Source of the DNA: Streptomyces sulfonofaciens
GTDB taxonomy: Bacteria > Actinomycetota > Actinomycetes > Streptomycetales > Streptomycetaceae
Direction: 5' to 3'
Assembly: GCF_014656295.1 (NCBI RefSeq)
Contig: NZ_BNCD01000003.1
Span: forward strand, 410,155-474,154
Length of the DNA: 64,000 nt
A program made the position numbers and the translations under genes. The notes below the pieces were generated by a model, which was not told the origin of the DNA, ran no database searches, and was given only the letters and a program-made list of their open reading frames with translations. Of the stretch, positions 35,563-44,256 are shown one piece after another (the first letter of the stretch is position 1; every line of letters begins with the position of its first letter).

Positions 35563-36516
35563 GTGAGTGAGCTGCGGTTCGTCCGGCTGGGCTTCGGGAA
35601 CGACCCCGCCGGAGCCGCTCCGTCCGCGCCGGCCGACCGGGTCGCCGCGGCCCCCGGGACCCCCGGGACCCCCGGAATCACCCGGTCGACGCGGTACGTC
35701 GAGTATCAGGAGGCCTGGGACGAGCAGCGGCGGGTGCACGCGGCCCGCTTCGCCGACGAGGTTCCGGACACCTGTCTGCTGCTGGAACACCTGCCCGTCT
35801 ACACCGCCGGCCGGCGCACCGCCGACGCGGAGCGCCCGCTCGACGGCACTCCGGTGATCGACGTGGACCGCGGCGGCAAGATCACCTGGCACGGCCCGGG
35901 ACAGTTGGTCGGCTACCCGATCATGAAGCTGCCGCGGCCGGTGGACGTGGTCGCGCACGTCCGCCGCCTGGAGGAGGCCCTCATCCGGGTGTGCGCGGAG
36001 TTCGGCCTCGACACCACCCGGGTGGAGGGCCGCAGCGGCGTGTGGGTGCTGGGCGACGCGAAGGACCCGGCCGAGCGGCCGGGGGCGCTCGGCGGGCTCG
36101 CGCTCGACTTCGACCCGCGCCTGCGGGACGACGAGTTCGACGCCCGGCTGAACGGCCCGGAGTACGCGCCGTCGAACGCCGGCCAGCGCGGCGAGGACCG
36201 CAAGGTCGCCGCGATCGGCATCCGGGTCGCCAAGGGCGTGACCATGCACGGCTTCTCCCTGAACGTGAACCCGGACAACACCTGGTTCGACCGGATCGTG
36301 CCGTGCGGCATCCGGGACGCCGGGGTGACGTCCCTGGCGAACGAGCTCGGCCGGGACATCACCGTCGAGGAGGTCCTGCCGGTCGTGGAGAGACACCTGC
36401 GGGACGTGCTGGAGCACGCGGAGCCGAAACCGCGGGAGGCCGGACCCGACGGAGGCGCGCCGGCCGGTGCGGGCGCCGCGACCGGTGCCGCCACCGCGAC
36501 CGCCGTGGCCCCCTAG
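35563..36516 (+). CDS. lipB: Octanoyltransferase LipB
   Basis: 317 residues. Conserved parts are [81 protein letters not shown] with the catalytic Lys, and [14 protein letters not shown] with the acyl-accepting Cys. It transfers octanoate from acyl carrier protein to lipoyl-domain lysines; LipA then adds sulfur. Compared with the family (about 215-250 residues) it has a Pro/Ala-rich insert near residues 14-40 and a disordered Ala/Gly/Pro tail of about 35 residues. GTG 35563 has GGGAGG upstream. TACAGT at 35479-35484 may be its -10 box, but the -35 is poor. Confidence 0.94.
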   Translation: MSELRFVRLGFGNDPAGAAPSAPADRVAAAPGTPGTPGITRSTRYVEYQEAWDEQRRVHAARFADEVPDTCLLLEHLPVYTAGRRTADAERPLDGTPVIDVDRGGKITWHGPGQLVGYPIMKLPRPVDVVAHVRRLEEALIRVCAEFGLDTTRVEGRSGVWVLGDAKDPAERPGALGGLALDFDPRLRDDEFDARLNGPEYAPSNAGQRGEDRKVAAIGIRVAKGVTMHGFSLNVNPDNTWFDRIVPCGIRDAGVTSLANELGRDITVEEVLPVVERHLRDVLEHAEPKPREAGPDGGAPAGAGAATGAATATAVAP

Positions 36517-37100
36517 TCCGCGTGGCCCCGTGGGCCGCCATGGCCCCGTGAGCCTCCTGGGCCCCTCGGCCTCCGTAGTGCCTTGGGTCTCCTCGGCCTC
36601 CTCAGCCCCTAAGCCTGCACGGCTCCCCGGGCCGCCGCGGACGCCGGTGACCGGTACCGCCGCCGGAGTCCGCCGAGGGAGCGCCGGGCCGGCGCACGCC
36701 CGCTCGGAGCCCCTCGAAGCCCCTCGAAGCCCCTCGGAGCCACCCGGCGCACGCCTGCCACGCCCCCCTGGCGCGCATCTCCCCTGGGCCCCCGGCGCAC
36801 GCCCCGCTCGAACCCTTTACCCCCTTTACCGCACGCCGGCGGGTGCCACGGGCCGCGAGCGCCCAGGGCTCGTCGCCGGCGTTGCGCCCACCCCGGCGTG
36901 CATCCGGGCCGTCCCGGACCACGAGGCCGTGCTCCGGGGGCGCGCGTCCCACGGGAATGCACCCCGCCGGCCGGAGGTTGGGCCGGGGGATGAGCCGTGC
37001 ACTTGCCGGGCGTACGCTGGGATGCGCCGAGGAATCGAAGACGCATCCCGGTCCGACCGGCCCAAGAACCACCGAAAAACCCAAGTAGCAGGGAGCCGAC
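36517..37100. other. lipB-lipA intergenic region with 10-bp repeats
   Basis: 584 bases, no convincing gene. It contains low-complexity pyrimidine-biased sequence and four tandem 10-mers (CTCGGAGCCC, CTCGAAGCCC twice, CTCGGAGCCA) at 36703-36742. Less GC-rich sequence at 37010-37085 likely holds the lipA promoter; GGGAGCC is the lipA RBS. Confidence 0.6.
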
Positions 37101-38123
37101 GTGTCCGCAGTCGCACCGGAAGGGCAGTCAGCGCCAGGGCCTGACGGCCGGCGATTGCTGCGCCTGGAGGTCCGCAACAGCCAGACCCCCATCGAGCGCA
37201 AGCCCGACTGGATCAAGACCCGGGCGAAAATGGGTCCCGAGTACCGGCAGATGCAGAGCCTGGTGAAGCGCGAGGGACTGCACACGGTCTGCCAGGAGGC
37301 CGGCTGCCCCAACATCTACGAGTGCTGGGAGGACCGCGAGGCCACCTTCCTCATCGGCGGCGACCAGTGCACCCGGCGCTGCGACTTCTGCCAGATCGAC
37401 ACCGGCCGGCCCAAGGCCCTGGACCGCGACGAGCCCCGCCGCGTCGGCGAGTCCGTGGTCACCATGGACCTGAACTACGCCACCATCACCGGCGTCGCCC
37501 GTGACGACCTGGAGGACGGCGGCGCCTGGCTGTACGCGGAGACGGTGCGGCAGATCCACGGCATGACGGCCGGACGCGAGGCCGGCCGCACCAAGGTCGA
37601 GCTGCTGATCCCGGACTTCAACGCGGAACCCGGCCAGTTGGCCGAGGTCTTCTCGTCCCGCCCCGAGGTGCTGGCCCACAACGTGGAGACCGTGCCCAGG
37701 ATCTTCAAGCGCATCCGCCCCGGCTTCCGCTACGAGCGCTCGCTGAAGGTGATCACCGAGGCCCGTGCGGCCGGCCTGGTCACCAAGTCCAACCTCATCC
37801 TGGGCATGGGCGAGGAGCGCGCGGAGATCAGCGAGGCGCTGCACCAACTGCACGAGGCCGGTTGCGAGCTGATCACCATCACGCAGTACCTGCGCCCGTC
37901 GGTGCGCCACCACCCGGTGGAGCGCTGGGTCAAGCCGGAGGAGTTCGTGGAGCTGAAGGAGGAGGCCGAGGAGATCGGCTTCTCCGGTGTGCTCTCGGGG
38001 CCCCTGGTCCGCTCCTCCTACCGCGCGGGCCGGCTGTACCGGATGGCCGTAGAGCGCCGGGACGCAGGCACCTCCGCGGTCGCCGGTGCGCTCGGGCGGC
38101 ACGCGGCCCCGCAGGCGGTCTGA
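37101..38123 (+). CDS. lipA: Lipoyl synthase LipA
   Basis: 340 residues from GTG. The auxiliary cluster cysteines are in [13 protein letters not shown], and the radical-SAM cysteines in CTRRCDFC. Other family elements are [20 protein letters not shown] (here [10 protein letters not shown]), [36 protein letters not shown] and [15 protein letters not shown]. The C-terminal RSSY motif, needed for auxiliary-cluster function, is present. It inserts two sulfurs into octanoyl-lysine of the E2 and related lipoyl proteins. It is 584 bp from lipB with its own likely promoter. Confidence 0.96.
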   Translation: MSAVAPEGQSAPGPDGRRLLRLEVRNSQTPIERKPDWIKTRAKMGPEYRQMQSLVKREGLHTVCQEAGCPNIYECWEDREATFLIGGDQCTRRCDFCQIDTGRPKALDRDEPRRVGESVVTMDLNYATITGVARDDLEDGGAWLYAETVRQIHGMTAGREAGRTKVELLIPDFNAEPGQLAEVFSSRPEVLAHNVETVPRIFKRIRPGFRYERSLKVITEARAAGLVTKSNLILGMGEERAEISEALHQLHEAGCELITITQYLRPSVRHHPVERWVKPEEFVELKEEAEEIGFSGVLSGPLVRSSYRAGRLYRMAVERRDAGTSAVAGALGRHAAPQAV

Positions 38124-38283
38124 GACGGGGACCGGCACTCGGCGCCCGAATGTGAATCTCCGCACAAGGAATTACCGACCGGTATCGGGCCGATGACCCA
38201 GGCCCCGGCGATCACCGCAGGTAGCGGCGCCGCCGGGGCCCCGGGCCCGGATTCCGCGGCTTCCGTCCGGCTTTCACGGCCGT

Positions 38284-38324
38284 TTGACCGGCTGGTCACG
38301 CGCTGGTAACACCGAACCGTGACC
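38284..38324 (+). promoter_or_regulatory. Promoter-like box with inverted repeat before the 79-residue gene
   Basis: TTGACC (38284-38289) is 17 bp from TAACAC. An inverted repeat, GGTCACG (38294-38300) with CGTGACC (38318-38324), lies in the spacer and beyond. GTCAC-N6-GTAAC within it recalls part of a GlnR box but lacks the full four-part pattern. The remaining bases of 38124-38444 hold no gene. Confidence 0.4.
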
Positions 38325-38444
38325 GTGTACGTACGCCGTGTACAACCGCGTGCAACCGCGTACGCACCGGCGCGCGCACCACGCACCCACCGCACCTTCC
38401 GAGCCATCGCCGCGCTCTCCACGTCCACAGGGGGAACACCCGCC

Positions 38445-38684
38445 ATGCAGGCAGCGCCCGCCCGCAGTACCGCCCTCCCGTCCGTCACCGCCGCGCTGCG
38501 CGCCCTGGAGTCGCTGCTGATGGCCCCCGGCCAGCGCACCGCCCGCCGCAACGCATGGAACTCCGTGCTGGAGGACCGCCGCCGCGCCAAGGACCGCATC
38601 GAGGCCGAGCGCGTGCTGGACAAACTCGGCGAACTCCACGAGACGCCCGCGAACCCGGTGCGGGCCGCCGTCCGCACCTCGTGA
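38445..38684 (+). CDS. Small conserved streptomycete protein, unknown function
   Basis: 79 residues: MQAAPARSTALPSVTAALRA, then a basic helical core (QRTARRNAWNSVLEDRRRAK) and DRIEAERVLDKLGELHE. The core is predicted helical and charged; no TM or catalytic motif. GGGGGA lies about 10 bases before the ATG. A protein of this kind stands between lipA and the DUF4191 gene in other streptomycetes, by recall. The good Shine-Dalgarno and the third-position G/C bias support it as real. Confidence 0.75.
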   Translation: MQAAPARSTALPSVTAALRALESLLMAPGQRTARRNAWNSVLEDRRRAKDRIEAERVLDKLGELHETPANPVRAAVRTS

Positions 38685-38734
38685 CGGTCCCTCCGCTCCT
38701 CCCACCGCCCGTCATCGCGGCCCACGGGGGCACG

Positions 38735-38740
38735 TAGACT
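38735..38740 (+). promoter_or_regulatory. -10 box for leaderless DUF4191 mRNA
   Basis: TAGACT ends six bases before the ATG at 38747 and no Shine-Dalgarno sequence is present, so transcription probably starts at the initiation codon. Confidence 0.6.
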
Positions 38741-38746
38741 TCACGC

Positions 38747-39448
38747 ATGGCGAGGAAGGAACCGGCAGCGGAGGCTGCGAATCCCGGGCGGCTCAAGCAG
38801 ATCGCCCTGACCTACAAGATGACCAGCAAGGCCGATCCGAAGATCGGCCTTGTGCTCGCGGCTGTCGGAATCGTCACCCTCGGTGTCTTCCTCGCGATCG
38901 GCTTCTTGATCGGCCACCCCATCTACCTGGGCGTCGTCGGCCTGCTGTTCGGCCTGCTGGCGACGGCATGGGTGTTCGGACGGCGTGCGGAGCGCGCCGC
39001 GTTCGGCCAGATGGAGGGACAGCCCGGCGCCGCGGCGGCCGTGCTCGACAACGTCGGCCGCGGCTGGACGACCACCCCCGCGGTGGCCATGAACCGCAAC
39101 CAGGACGTGGTCCACCGCACCGTCGGCAGAGCGGGCATCGTACTGGTCGCCGAGGGCAACCCGAACCGCGTCAAGAGCCTGCTGGCCGCCGAGAAGCGGA
39201 AGATGTCCCGGGTCGTGGTGGACGTTCCCGTGCACGACGTCATCGTCGGCAACGGCGAGGGCCAGGTGCCGCTCAAGAAGATCCGCACCACCCTGCTGAA
39301 GTACCCCCGTGTGCTCACCGGCCCCCAGGTCACGGCGACCAACGACCGGCTGCGCGCCCTGGGCGACCTGATGAGCAACATGCCGTTGCCGAAGGGGCCC
39401 ATGCCGAAAGGCATGAGGATGCCGCGCGGCGGCCCGCGACTGCGCTGA
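38747..39448 (+). CDS. DUF4191 membrane protein
   Basis: 233 residues. Basic amino end (MARKEPAAEAANPGRLKQI), two TM helices close together (IGLVLAAVGIVTLGVFLAIG and PIYLGVVGLLFGLLATAWVF), then a cytoplasmic domain with RAERAAFGQMEGQPGAAAAV, GRGWTTTPAVAMNRNQDVVHR and KSLLAAEKRKMSRVVVDVPV. This is the DUF4191 arrangement conserved in actinobacteria; no function is established. The tail MPKGMRMPRGGPRLR is basic. Confidence 0.9.
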   Translation: MARKEPAAEAANPGRLKQIALTYKMTSKADPKIGLVLAAVGIVTLGVFLAIGFLIGHPIYLGVVGLLFGLLATAWVFGRRAERAAFGQMEGQPGAAAAVLDNVGRGWTTTPAVAMNRNQDVVHRTVGRAGIVLVAEGNPNRVKSLLAAEKRKMSRVVVDVPVHDVIVGNGEGQVPLKKIRTTLLKYPRVLTGPQVTATNDRLRALGDLMSNMPLPKGPMPKGMRMPRGGPRLR

Positions 39449-39500
39449 GGCACCGCGGCCGCGCCGGGGCGGGGCTGGAGCGCCGCGACGAATGACGAAT

Positions 39501-39539
39501 GAGGGGGCGCCCGGAACGAAGAGTTCCGGGCGCCCCCTC
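39501..39539. terminator. Strong bidirectional terminator, 17-bp stem
   Basis: GAGGGGGCGCCCGGAAC (39501-39517) pairs perfectly with 39523-39539 across GAAGA, 52 bases past the DUF4191 stop and in the convergent space before the RDD gene. Confidence 0.9.
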
Positions 39540-39599
39540 TGCAATCGCCGGGCCCCGTGTGTGCCGCCGCCCAGTCCGGGTCCGCAGCCGCCGTGCACC

Positions 39600-39762
39600 C
39601 GGATGCGCACCCGTCCTCGCACGGGCTCAGATCCGTACCGGGCGCGGGCTCGGATCCGTACCCGTACCGGGCGCGGCCTCAGTGCGCAACCGGCCTCAGC
39701 CCGTAGCCGTAGCCGTAGCCGCAGGGCGCGGGCTCGGTGCGTACCCCTACCGGGGCGCCGCC
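39600..39762. repeat. Imperfect repeats between DUF4191 and RDD genes
   Basis: Variants of GATCCGTACCGGGCGCGG recur near 39630, 39651 and 39672, and GTAGCC is repeated three times near 39703-39720. No gene is seen in this stretch. Confidence 0.55.
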
Positions 39763-40230
39763 TCAGATCCGTACCTGGACCGCACGCGCCAGCCGGTCGT
39801 GCAGGCCGCGGGAGTCGCGGTCCCAGATCAGGGCCGGGACCGCGAGGCAGAGCAGTACGCTGCGCAGCAGCACGCGGAGGACACCGAGCCGGCCGCCGCC
39901 CTCGGCGACGACCCGCAGCCCGAGGACGCGCTTGCCGGGGGTGCTGCCGACCGTACCCACGGTGAGCAGGCTGAGCACGAAGAAGACGGCCAGGGTCCAG
40001 TTGCTCAGCGCCTGGCGGTCACCGTGTGCGAACAGGCCGTATGCGATCAGCATGCACAGGGCCCAGTCGACGGCGAGCGCGCCCACTCGCCGGCCGAGCG
40101 GTGCGATCGAGCCGGGCCCGTGCTCGGGCAGCCCGAGCCGCCTGCCCCGGTACCCGAACTCGACGCCCATGCCCTCGGCGGCCGCACGGGGTCCCGAGAG
40201 CCACGATCCCACTGCTCGCCTGTTGTCCAC
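39763..40230 (-). CDS. RDD-family membrane protein
   Basis: 155 residues. The RDD pattern is present: Arg in PLGRRVGALAVDWALCMLIAYG (Arg and Asp of TM1), WTLAVFFVLSLLTVGTVG for TM2, the conserved TPGKRVLGLRVV segment, and RVLLRSVLLCLAVPALIWDR with a final SRGLHDRLAR. Function is not established; RDD proteins are proposed transporters or assembly factors. The start is GTG at 40228-40230, supported by TACCGT six bases upstream on the minus strand, indicating a leaderless mRNA. It is divergent from glnA. Confidence 0.9.
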   Translation of the reverse strand: MDNRRAVGSWLSGPRAAAEGMGVEFGYRGRRLGLPEHGPGSIAPLGRRVGALAVDWALCMLIAYGLFAHGDRQALSNWTLAVFFVLSLLTVGTVGSTPGKRVLGLRVVAEGGGRLGVLRVLLRSVLLCLAVPALIWDRDSRGLHDRLARAVQVRI

Positions 40231-40313
40231 CCGACCACGGTACTGCCGCCGCGGAAACGCCCGGGCGCCAGGGTGCAAACCGGCCGCAGGCCGGGAAGGA
40301 GCATCCGGGGTGG

Positions 40314-40351
40314 TTAACTTCCGCGAAACAAATGGGTCACGCTTGAGAAAT
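40314..40351 (+). promoter_or_regulatory. GlnR box of glnA
   Basis: TTAAC (40314-40318), six bases, GAAAC (40325-40329), six bases, GTCAC (40336-40340), six bases, GAAAT (40347-40351). This matches the actinobacterial GlnR consensus gTnAc-n6-GaAAc-n6-GtnAc-n6-GaAAc almost exactly. The site is about 100 bp before the glnA ATG, as in other streptomycetes, and predicts nitrogen control by GlnR. Confidence 0.9.
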
Positions 40352-40452
40352 GCCCTGTCCTTATGGTCAGGTCCAGCGTGTGCCACCGCACTGGCCGCAC
40401 GAAGGAGCGACAACCCCCGCCCCGCTTCCCGGGCCGGGATAGGAGGAGCTGG

Positions 40453-41862
40453 ATGTTCCAGAACGCCGACGAGGCCAAGAAGTTCATCGCGGACGAGGAG
40501 GTCAAGTTCGTCGACGTCCGCTTCTGCGACCTGCCCGGTGTGATGCAGCACTTCACCGTGCCGGCGGAGGTGTTCGACCCCGCGGAGGAGCTTGCCTTCG
40601 ACGGATCGTCGATCCGCGGCTTCCAGGCCATTCACGAGTCCGACATGGCCCTGCGCGCCGACCTCAGCACGGCGCGTGTCGACCCCTTCCGCGCCGACAA
40701 GACGCTGAACATCAACTTCTTCATCCACGACCCGATCACCGGCGAGCAGTACAGCCGTGACCCGCGGAACGTCGCCAAGAAGGCCGAGACCTACCTCGCC
40801 TCCACCGGGATCGCCGACACCGCCTACTTCGGTCCCGAGGCCGAGTTCTACATCTTCGACAGCGCCCGCTTCGCCACCCGGGAGAACGAGGCCTTCTACC
40901 ACATCGACTCCGAGGCGGGCGCCTGGAACACCGGCGCGCTGGAGGACAACCGCGGCTACAAGGTCCGCTACAAGGGCGGCTACTTCCCCGTCCCGCCGGT
41001 CGACCACTTCGCCGACCTGCGCGCCGAGATCAGCCTGGAGCTGAACAGGGCCGGCCTGAACGTCGAGCGCCAGCACCACGAGGTCGGCACCGCGGGCCAG
41101 GCCGAGATCAACTACCGGTTCAACACGCTGCTGCACGCCGCCGACGACCTCCAGCTCTTCAAGTACATCGTGAAGAACGTCGCCTGGCGCAACGGCAAGA
41201 CCGCGACCTTCATGCCCAAGCCGATCTTCGGCGACAACGGCTCCGGCATGCACGTCCACCAGTCGCTGTGGCTGGCCGGCGAGCCCCTCTTCTACGACGA
41301 GCAGGGCTACGCGGGCCTCTCGGACACCGCGCGCTACTACATCGGCGGCATCCTCAAGCACGCTCCGTCGCTGCTGGCCTTCACCAACCCGACGGTGAAC
41401 TCCTACCACCGCCTGGTCCCCGGCTTCGAGGCCCCGGTCAACCTGGTGTACTCGCAGCGCAACCGCTCCGCCGCGATCCGCATCCCGATCACCGGTGCCA
41501 ACCCCAAGGCCAAGCGCCTGGAGTTCCGCGCCCCGGACTCCTCCGGCAACCCGTACCTGGCGTTCGCCGCGCTGGTGCTGGCCGGTATCGACGGCATCAA
41601 GAACAAGGTCGAGCCCGCCGAGCCGGTCGACAAGGACCTCTACGAGCTGGCCCCCGAGGAGCACGCCGCGGTCCCCCAGGTCCCCACCTCGCTGCCCGCC
41701 GTCCTCGACTCGCTCGAGGCCGACCACGAGTTCCTGCTCCAGGGCGACGTCTTCACGCCGGACCTCATCGAGACGTGGATCGACTACAAGCGCACCAACG
41801 AGATCGCGCCCCTGCAGTTGCGTCCGCACCCGCACGAGTTCGAGCTGTACTTCGACGTGTGA
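40453..41862 (+). CDS. glnA: Glutamine synthetase, type I
   Basis: 469 residues. Elements include [16 protein letters not shown] near 50, the [11 protein letters not shown] glutamate/metal site, [11 protein letters not shown], the ATP-site [25 protein letters not shown], and [18 protein letters not shown] with [10 protein letters not shown]. The adenylylation tyrosine is in [11 protein letters not shown] (about residue 397), so activity control by adenylyltransferase is likely. It makes glutamine from glutamate, ammonia and ATP as a dodecamer. ATG 40453 has GGAGGAGC just before it. Transcription is probably controlled by GlnR. Confidence 0.98.
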   Translation: MFQNADEAKKFIADEEVKFVDVRFCDLPGVMQHFTVPAEVFDPAEELAFDGSSIRGFQAIHESDMALRADLSTARVDPFRADKTLNINFFIHDPITGEQYSRDPRNVAKKAETYLASTGIADTAYFGPEAEFYIFDSARFATRENEAFYHIDSEAGAWNTGALEDNRGYKVRYKGGYFPVPPVDHFADLRAEISLELNRAGLNVERQHHEVGTAGQAEINYRFNTLLHAADDLQLFKYIVKNVAWRNGKTATFMPKPIFGDNGSGMHVHQSLWLAGEPLFYDEQGYAGLSDTARYYIGGILKHAPSLLAFTNPTVNSYHRLVPGFEAPVNLVYSQRNRSAAIRIPITGANPKAKRLEFRAPDSSGNPYLAFAALVLAGIDGIKNKVEPAEPVDKDLYELAPEEHAAVPQVPTSLPAVLDSLEADHEFLLQGDVFTPDLIETWIDYKRTNEIAPLQLRPHPHEFELYFDV

Positions 41863-41956
41863 TCCGCGGGAGCCGGCCGGCTGTGCGGAGCCCGGGAAGC
41901 GGGCCGCGGGCCGGTTCCAGGAGGTGACGTCGGGCGCGCAGTGGCGTCGCGCCCGC

Positions 41957-41996
41957 GGTGAGGGCCGCCATCCGAGCACGGGTGGCGGCCCTCACC
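41957..41996. terminator. Shared terminator of glnA and the DUF2231 gene
   Basis: A perfect 14-bp stem (41957-41970 with 41983-41996), including GTGAGGGCCGCCA and its complement, with a 12-nt loop. The stop codon of the convergent DUF2231 gene (41992-41994) is inside the right arm. Confidence 0.85.
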
Positions 41997-42651
41997 CGTC
42001 GTGCGGGGCCCCGCGCCCGGACACCGCACCCGGGCCCGTTCGCCCGTCCCCGGCCGCGCCACCGGCACCACGCGCGTCACCCGCATCACCCGCGCCGCCC
42101 GTCCCGCCGGAGCCCGACACCACTCCCTGCCAGGCCGCCTCCGCGCCCGAGTCGCCGACCCGGTAGACCTGGGCCACCGAGCCGGCCGCCGCGGCGAAGG
42201 CGAGAACGGCGACGAGTACGCGCAGGACGCGCGGGCGCAGGGGGAGCGAGGGCCACAGGTGGGCGGGGAGCCGCCGCTCCGGGCCGCCCTCCGCCGCGGT
42301 CGTGCGGCGTGTCTCCGCCACCGTCTCCCTGCGGGTCACCCACCACACCGCCGCCGACACCGCCAGCACCGACACCACCCACGGCAGCAGCCCGTCGCCG
42401 AGGTCGGCGTGCCTGTTCACCGGCGGGGTGTGGCCGATGCGGTCCCGCAGCCACTCACCGGCGTTGGTGGTGAACGGCACGAACGCCAGGGTCACCAGGG
42501 CGAGCAGCGGCAGGACGAGCCCGAGCCGCCTGGCGCCCTGCGGCCACACCGCGCACACCACCAGCGCGAGCGCGGTGAGCGGTACGAGGACGACGACGAA
42601 GTGGACGAGCAGGACATGGGTCGGCAGGCCGTCGAAGACGGTGAGACTCAT
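41992..42651 (-). CDS. DUF2231 membrane protein
   Basis: 219 residues. It starts MSLTVFDGLPTHVLLVHFVV, the DUF2231 signature (PxHxxxVHF, with two His), followed by four TM helices (VVLVPLTALALVVCAVWP, LGLVLPLLALVTLAFVPF, WVVSVLAVSAAVWWV, LVAVLAFAAAAGSVAQVYRV) and a Gly/Ala-rich tail of about 45 residues. Function is unknown; the conserved His could bind heme or metal. AGGAGG precedes the ATG. The K+ channel gene lies 109 bp upstream on the same strand, so they may be co-transcribed. Confidence 0.88.
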   Translation of the reverse strand: MSLTVFDGLPTHVLLVHFVVVLVPLTALALVVCAVWPQGARRLGLVLPLLALVTLAFVPFTTNAGEWLRDRIGHTPPVNRHADLGDGLLPWVVSVLAVSAAVWWVTRRETVAETRRTTAAEGGPERRLPAHLWPSLPLRPRVLRVLVAVLAFAAAAGSVAQVYRVGDSGAEAAWQGVVSGSGGTGGAGDAGDARGAGGAAGDGRTGPGAVSGRGAPHDG

Positions 42652-42760
42652 ACGGCGATCCTCCTGGGGACAGGTTCTCCCTGTGGGGGCGGCGGAAGAC
42701 GGTGCCGGGCGCGGCCCGGCGGATGCGGGGCCGTACCTGCCCGGCGTCGCATCGCGGTCC

Positions 42761-43261
42761 CTACCGTGTGCGCCCGGTGGGACCGGGCGCCCTGAGCAGT
42801 TCCTCCACGTGGTCGAACCGGTCGTGCAGGGAGTGGAGTTCGTGGACCGCCTTCGACTCCGCCCCGTGTTCGAGGCGGTCCGCCTCGGCGGCCATCCTGC
42901 GCATGTCGCCGGCGGCGCGGTCCACGAACCAGGTAGCGATGGCCGCCGTGACGATGCTGAACGCGGCGATGCCGACCAGCATCATCAGCGCGGCGATCAC
43001 CCGGCCGCCCGCCGTGACGGGGAAGAAGTCGCCGTATCCGACGGTGGTGGCGGTCTCGATCGACCACCACAGCGCGCGGGGGAAGGTGGTGAGAGTGGCG
43101 CGTGGCGCGCCCTCCTCCACGGGCACGATCGCCCAGGACCCCGCCAGCAGGAACAGGGCCGTGAAACCGGTGGCCCACGCCGCGGCCCGCACATGGCGGC
43201 TGCCGCCCCGTGCGGATCTCAGCAGCCGTCTGAGCACGTACAGGAAGGAGGACGGCGGCAT
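42761..43261 (-). CDS. Two-TM potassium channel (Ion_trans_2)
   Basis: 166 residues. TM1 is ATGFTALFLLAGSWAIV; the pore helix and selectivity filter are ALWWSIETATTVGYGDFFP, with TVGYGD as in KcsA; TM2 is VIAALMMLVGIAAFSIVTAAIATWFV. A cytoplasmic C-terminal helix of about 50 residues (EADRLEHGAESKAVHELHSL) is coiled-coil-like and could stabilise the tetramer. The filter predicts K+ selectivity; the gating stimulus is unknown. GAGGTG lies before the ATG. Confidence 0.93.
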   Translation of the reverse strand: MPPSSFLYVLRRLLRSARGGSRHVRAAAWATGFTALFLLAGSWAIVPVEEGAPRATLTTFPRALWWSIETATTVGYGDFFPVTAGGRVIAALMMLVGIAAFSIVTAAIATWFVDRAAGDMRRMAAEADRLEHGAESKAVHELHSLHDRFDHVEELLRAPGPTGRTR

Positions 43262-43543
43262 GGCGCACCTCGGTCAGGATGGGCGTTTCATTCCCTTTAC
43301 CCGGGCTTACCCGGGCACGGTACCGCGCCGAACCGGGCCATCCCGTACGACGACACTCAGACGACTCCCGGGTGAGGGCCCACCGCGGGCCCGCCGGCAG
43401 CCCACCGGGCTGAGATGGTCCGCGCCGGCACGCAGGGGGCGGCTCACCGGCTCCGGCCGCCGGCGCGGGTGGACCGGTGCCCCGGGCGCCGCTGCCCCAG
43501 CACCTGCGCCGCGGGAGCAGGTGCCGCAAGGGCTCGCGCCCTC

Positions 43544-43640
43544 AGGAGCCCGCGCCTCAAAGAGCCGCACCCCCAGGAGCCCGCGCCCGAAAGAGCCGTG
43601 CCCCAGGAGTCCTCACCCCCAGGAGCCCGCGCCTCAGGAG
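43544..43640. repeat. Imperfect tandem repeats of about 30 bp
   Basis: Units starting AGGAGCCCGCGCC at 43544, 43575 and 43621, with a short unit AGGAGTCCTCACCCCC between them. The last unit runs into the 3' end of the whiB-like gene. The rest of 43262-43633 holds no gene. Confidence 0.7.
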
Positions 43641-43885
43641 CCGGTGCGCTGTCGGCGGCGGTTGCGGCGGGCCAGCCGGTCGCGCTCGACCTCGTCGAGG
43701 CCGCCCCAGATGCCGTACCGCTGGCCCGACTCCAGCGCGAAGCGCAGGCACGCCTCGGCGACCGGGCACCTCCCGCACACCGCCTTCGCCTCCTGGGCCT
43801 GCTGCAGTGCGGAGCCCCGGGTACCGATCGGAAAGAAGAACTCGGTGTCCTCGTCCCGGCATGCGGCGTACTGCCGCCAGTCCAT
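43634..43885 (-). CDS. WhiB-family iron-sulfur regulator
   Basis: 83 residues. Four cysteines typical of Wbl proteins: Cys in YAACRDED, then CGRC and C in VCGRCPVAEACLRFALE, ligands of an oxygen- or NO-sensitive [4Fe-4S] cluster. The G(I/V)WGG turn is GQRYGIWGGLDEVERD, and the tail is basic (RLARRNRRRQR) for DNA or sigma-factor contact. It starts MDWRQYAACRDED like WhiB1/WblE-type proteins. Which paralogue it is cannot be settled by eye. GGAGTG precedes the ATG. It appears monocistronic. Confidence 0.93.
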   Translation of the reverse strand: MDWRQYAACRDEDTEFFFPIGTRGSALQQAQEAKAVCGRCPVAEACLRFALESGQRYGIWGGLDEVERDRLARRNRRRQRTGS

Positions 43886-44256
43886 GATGGTCACTCCGTC
43901 CACGGTCGAGTGGGCACCGGACCGTGTGTCCGGTACCGCTGATACGTCCTCGTGGTCTGGTGGCCGGGATCCCGGGATCGAAACCGGGGGATGCGGGGTT
44001 GTGGCGTCAGAGGGGCTTGATCCGGCCATGGGCGGGGCGGGTCGGGCCGGTTCGCCGCCCACCGGACGGCCGTCCGCAACAACGGTGGGCGGCAGCCCGC
44101 GGCACTTCGAGCGGCACTCCTGGAGGGCGGCGCCACCCGGCCGGCCGGTGCGGCCGGCCCGACCGCCACGCTGCCGCGGGCGGCGACCGCACGGGCCCGT
44201 CACCGCGGGTGGCCAGGTCGGCGACGACTGTGGCGGGGGTGTCCGCGCGTGTCGCG
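43886..44256. other. Region between oxidoreductase and whiB-like genes
   Basis: 371 bases with no gene. It includes the hairpin CCGGCCG/CGGCCGG (44141-44157), possibly the oxidoreductase terminator, and the palindrome GATCCCGGGATC (43968-43979) about 85 bp upstream of the whiB-like start. Confidence 0.5.

Noticed and set aside
36467..37144. 225-codon frame across the lipB-lipA gap
   Set aside because: Starts inside lipB, Pro/Arg/Ser low complexity made by 10-bp repeats, no RBS.
43290..43310. SigR-like GGGAAT upstream of the K+ channel gene
   Set aside because: At the required 18-bp distance the sequence is GAG instead of GTT.
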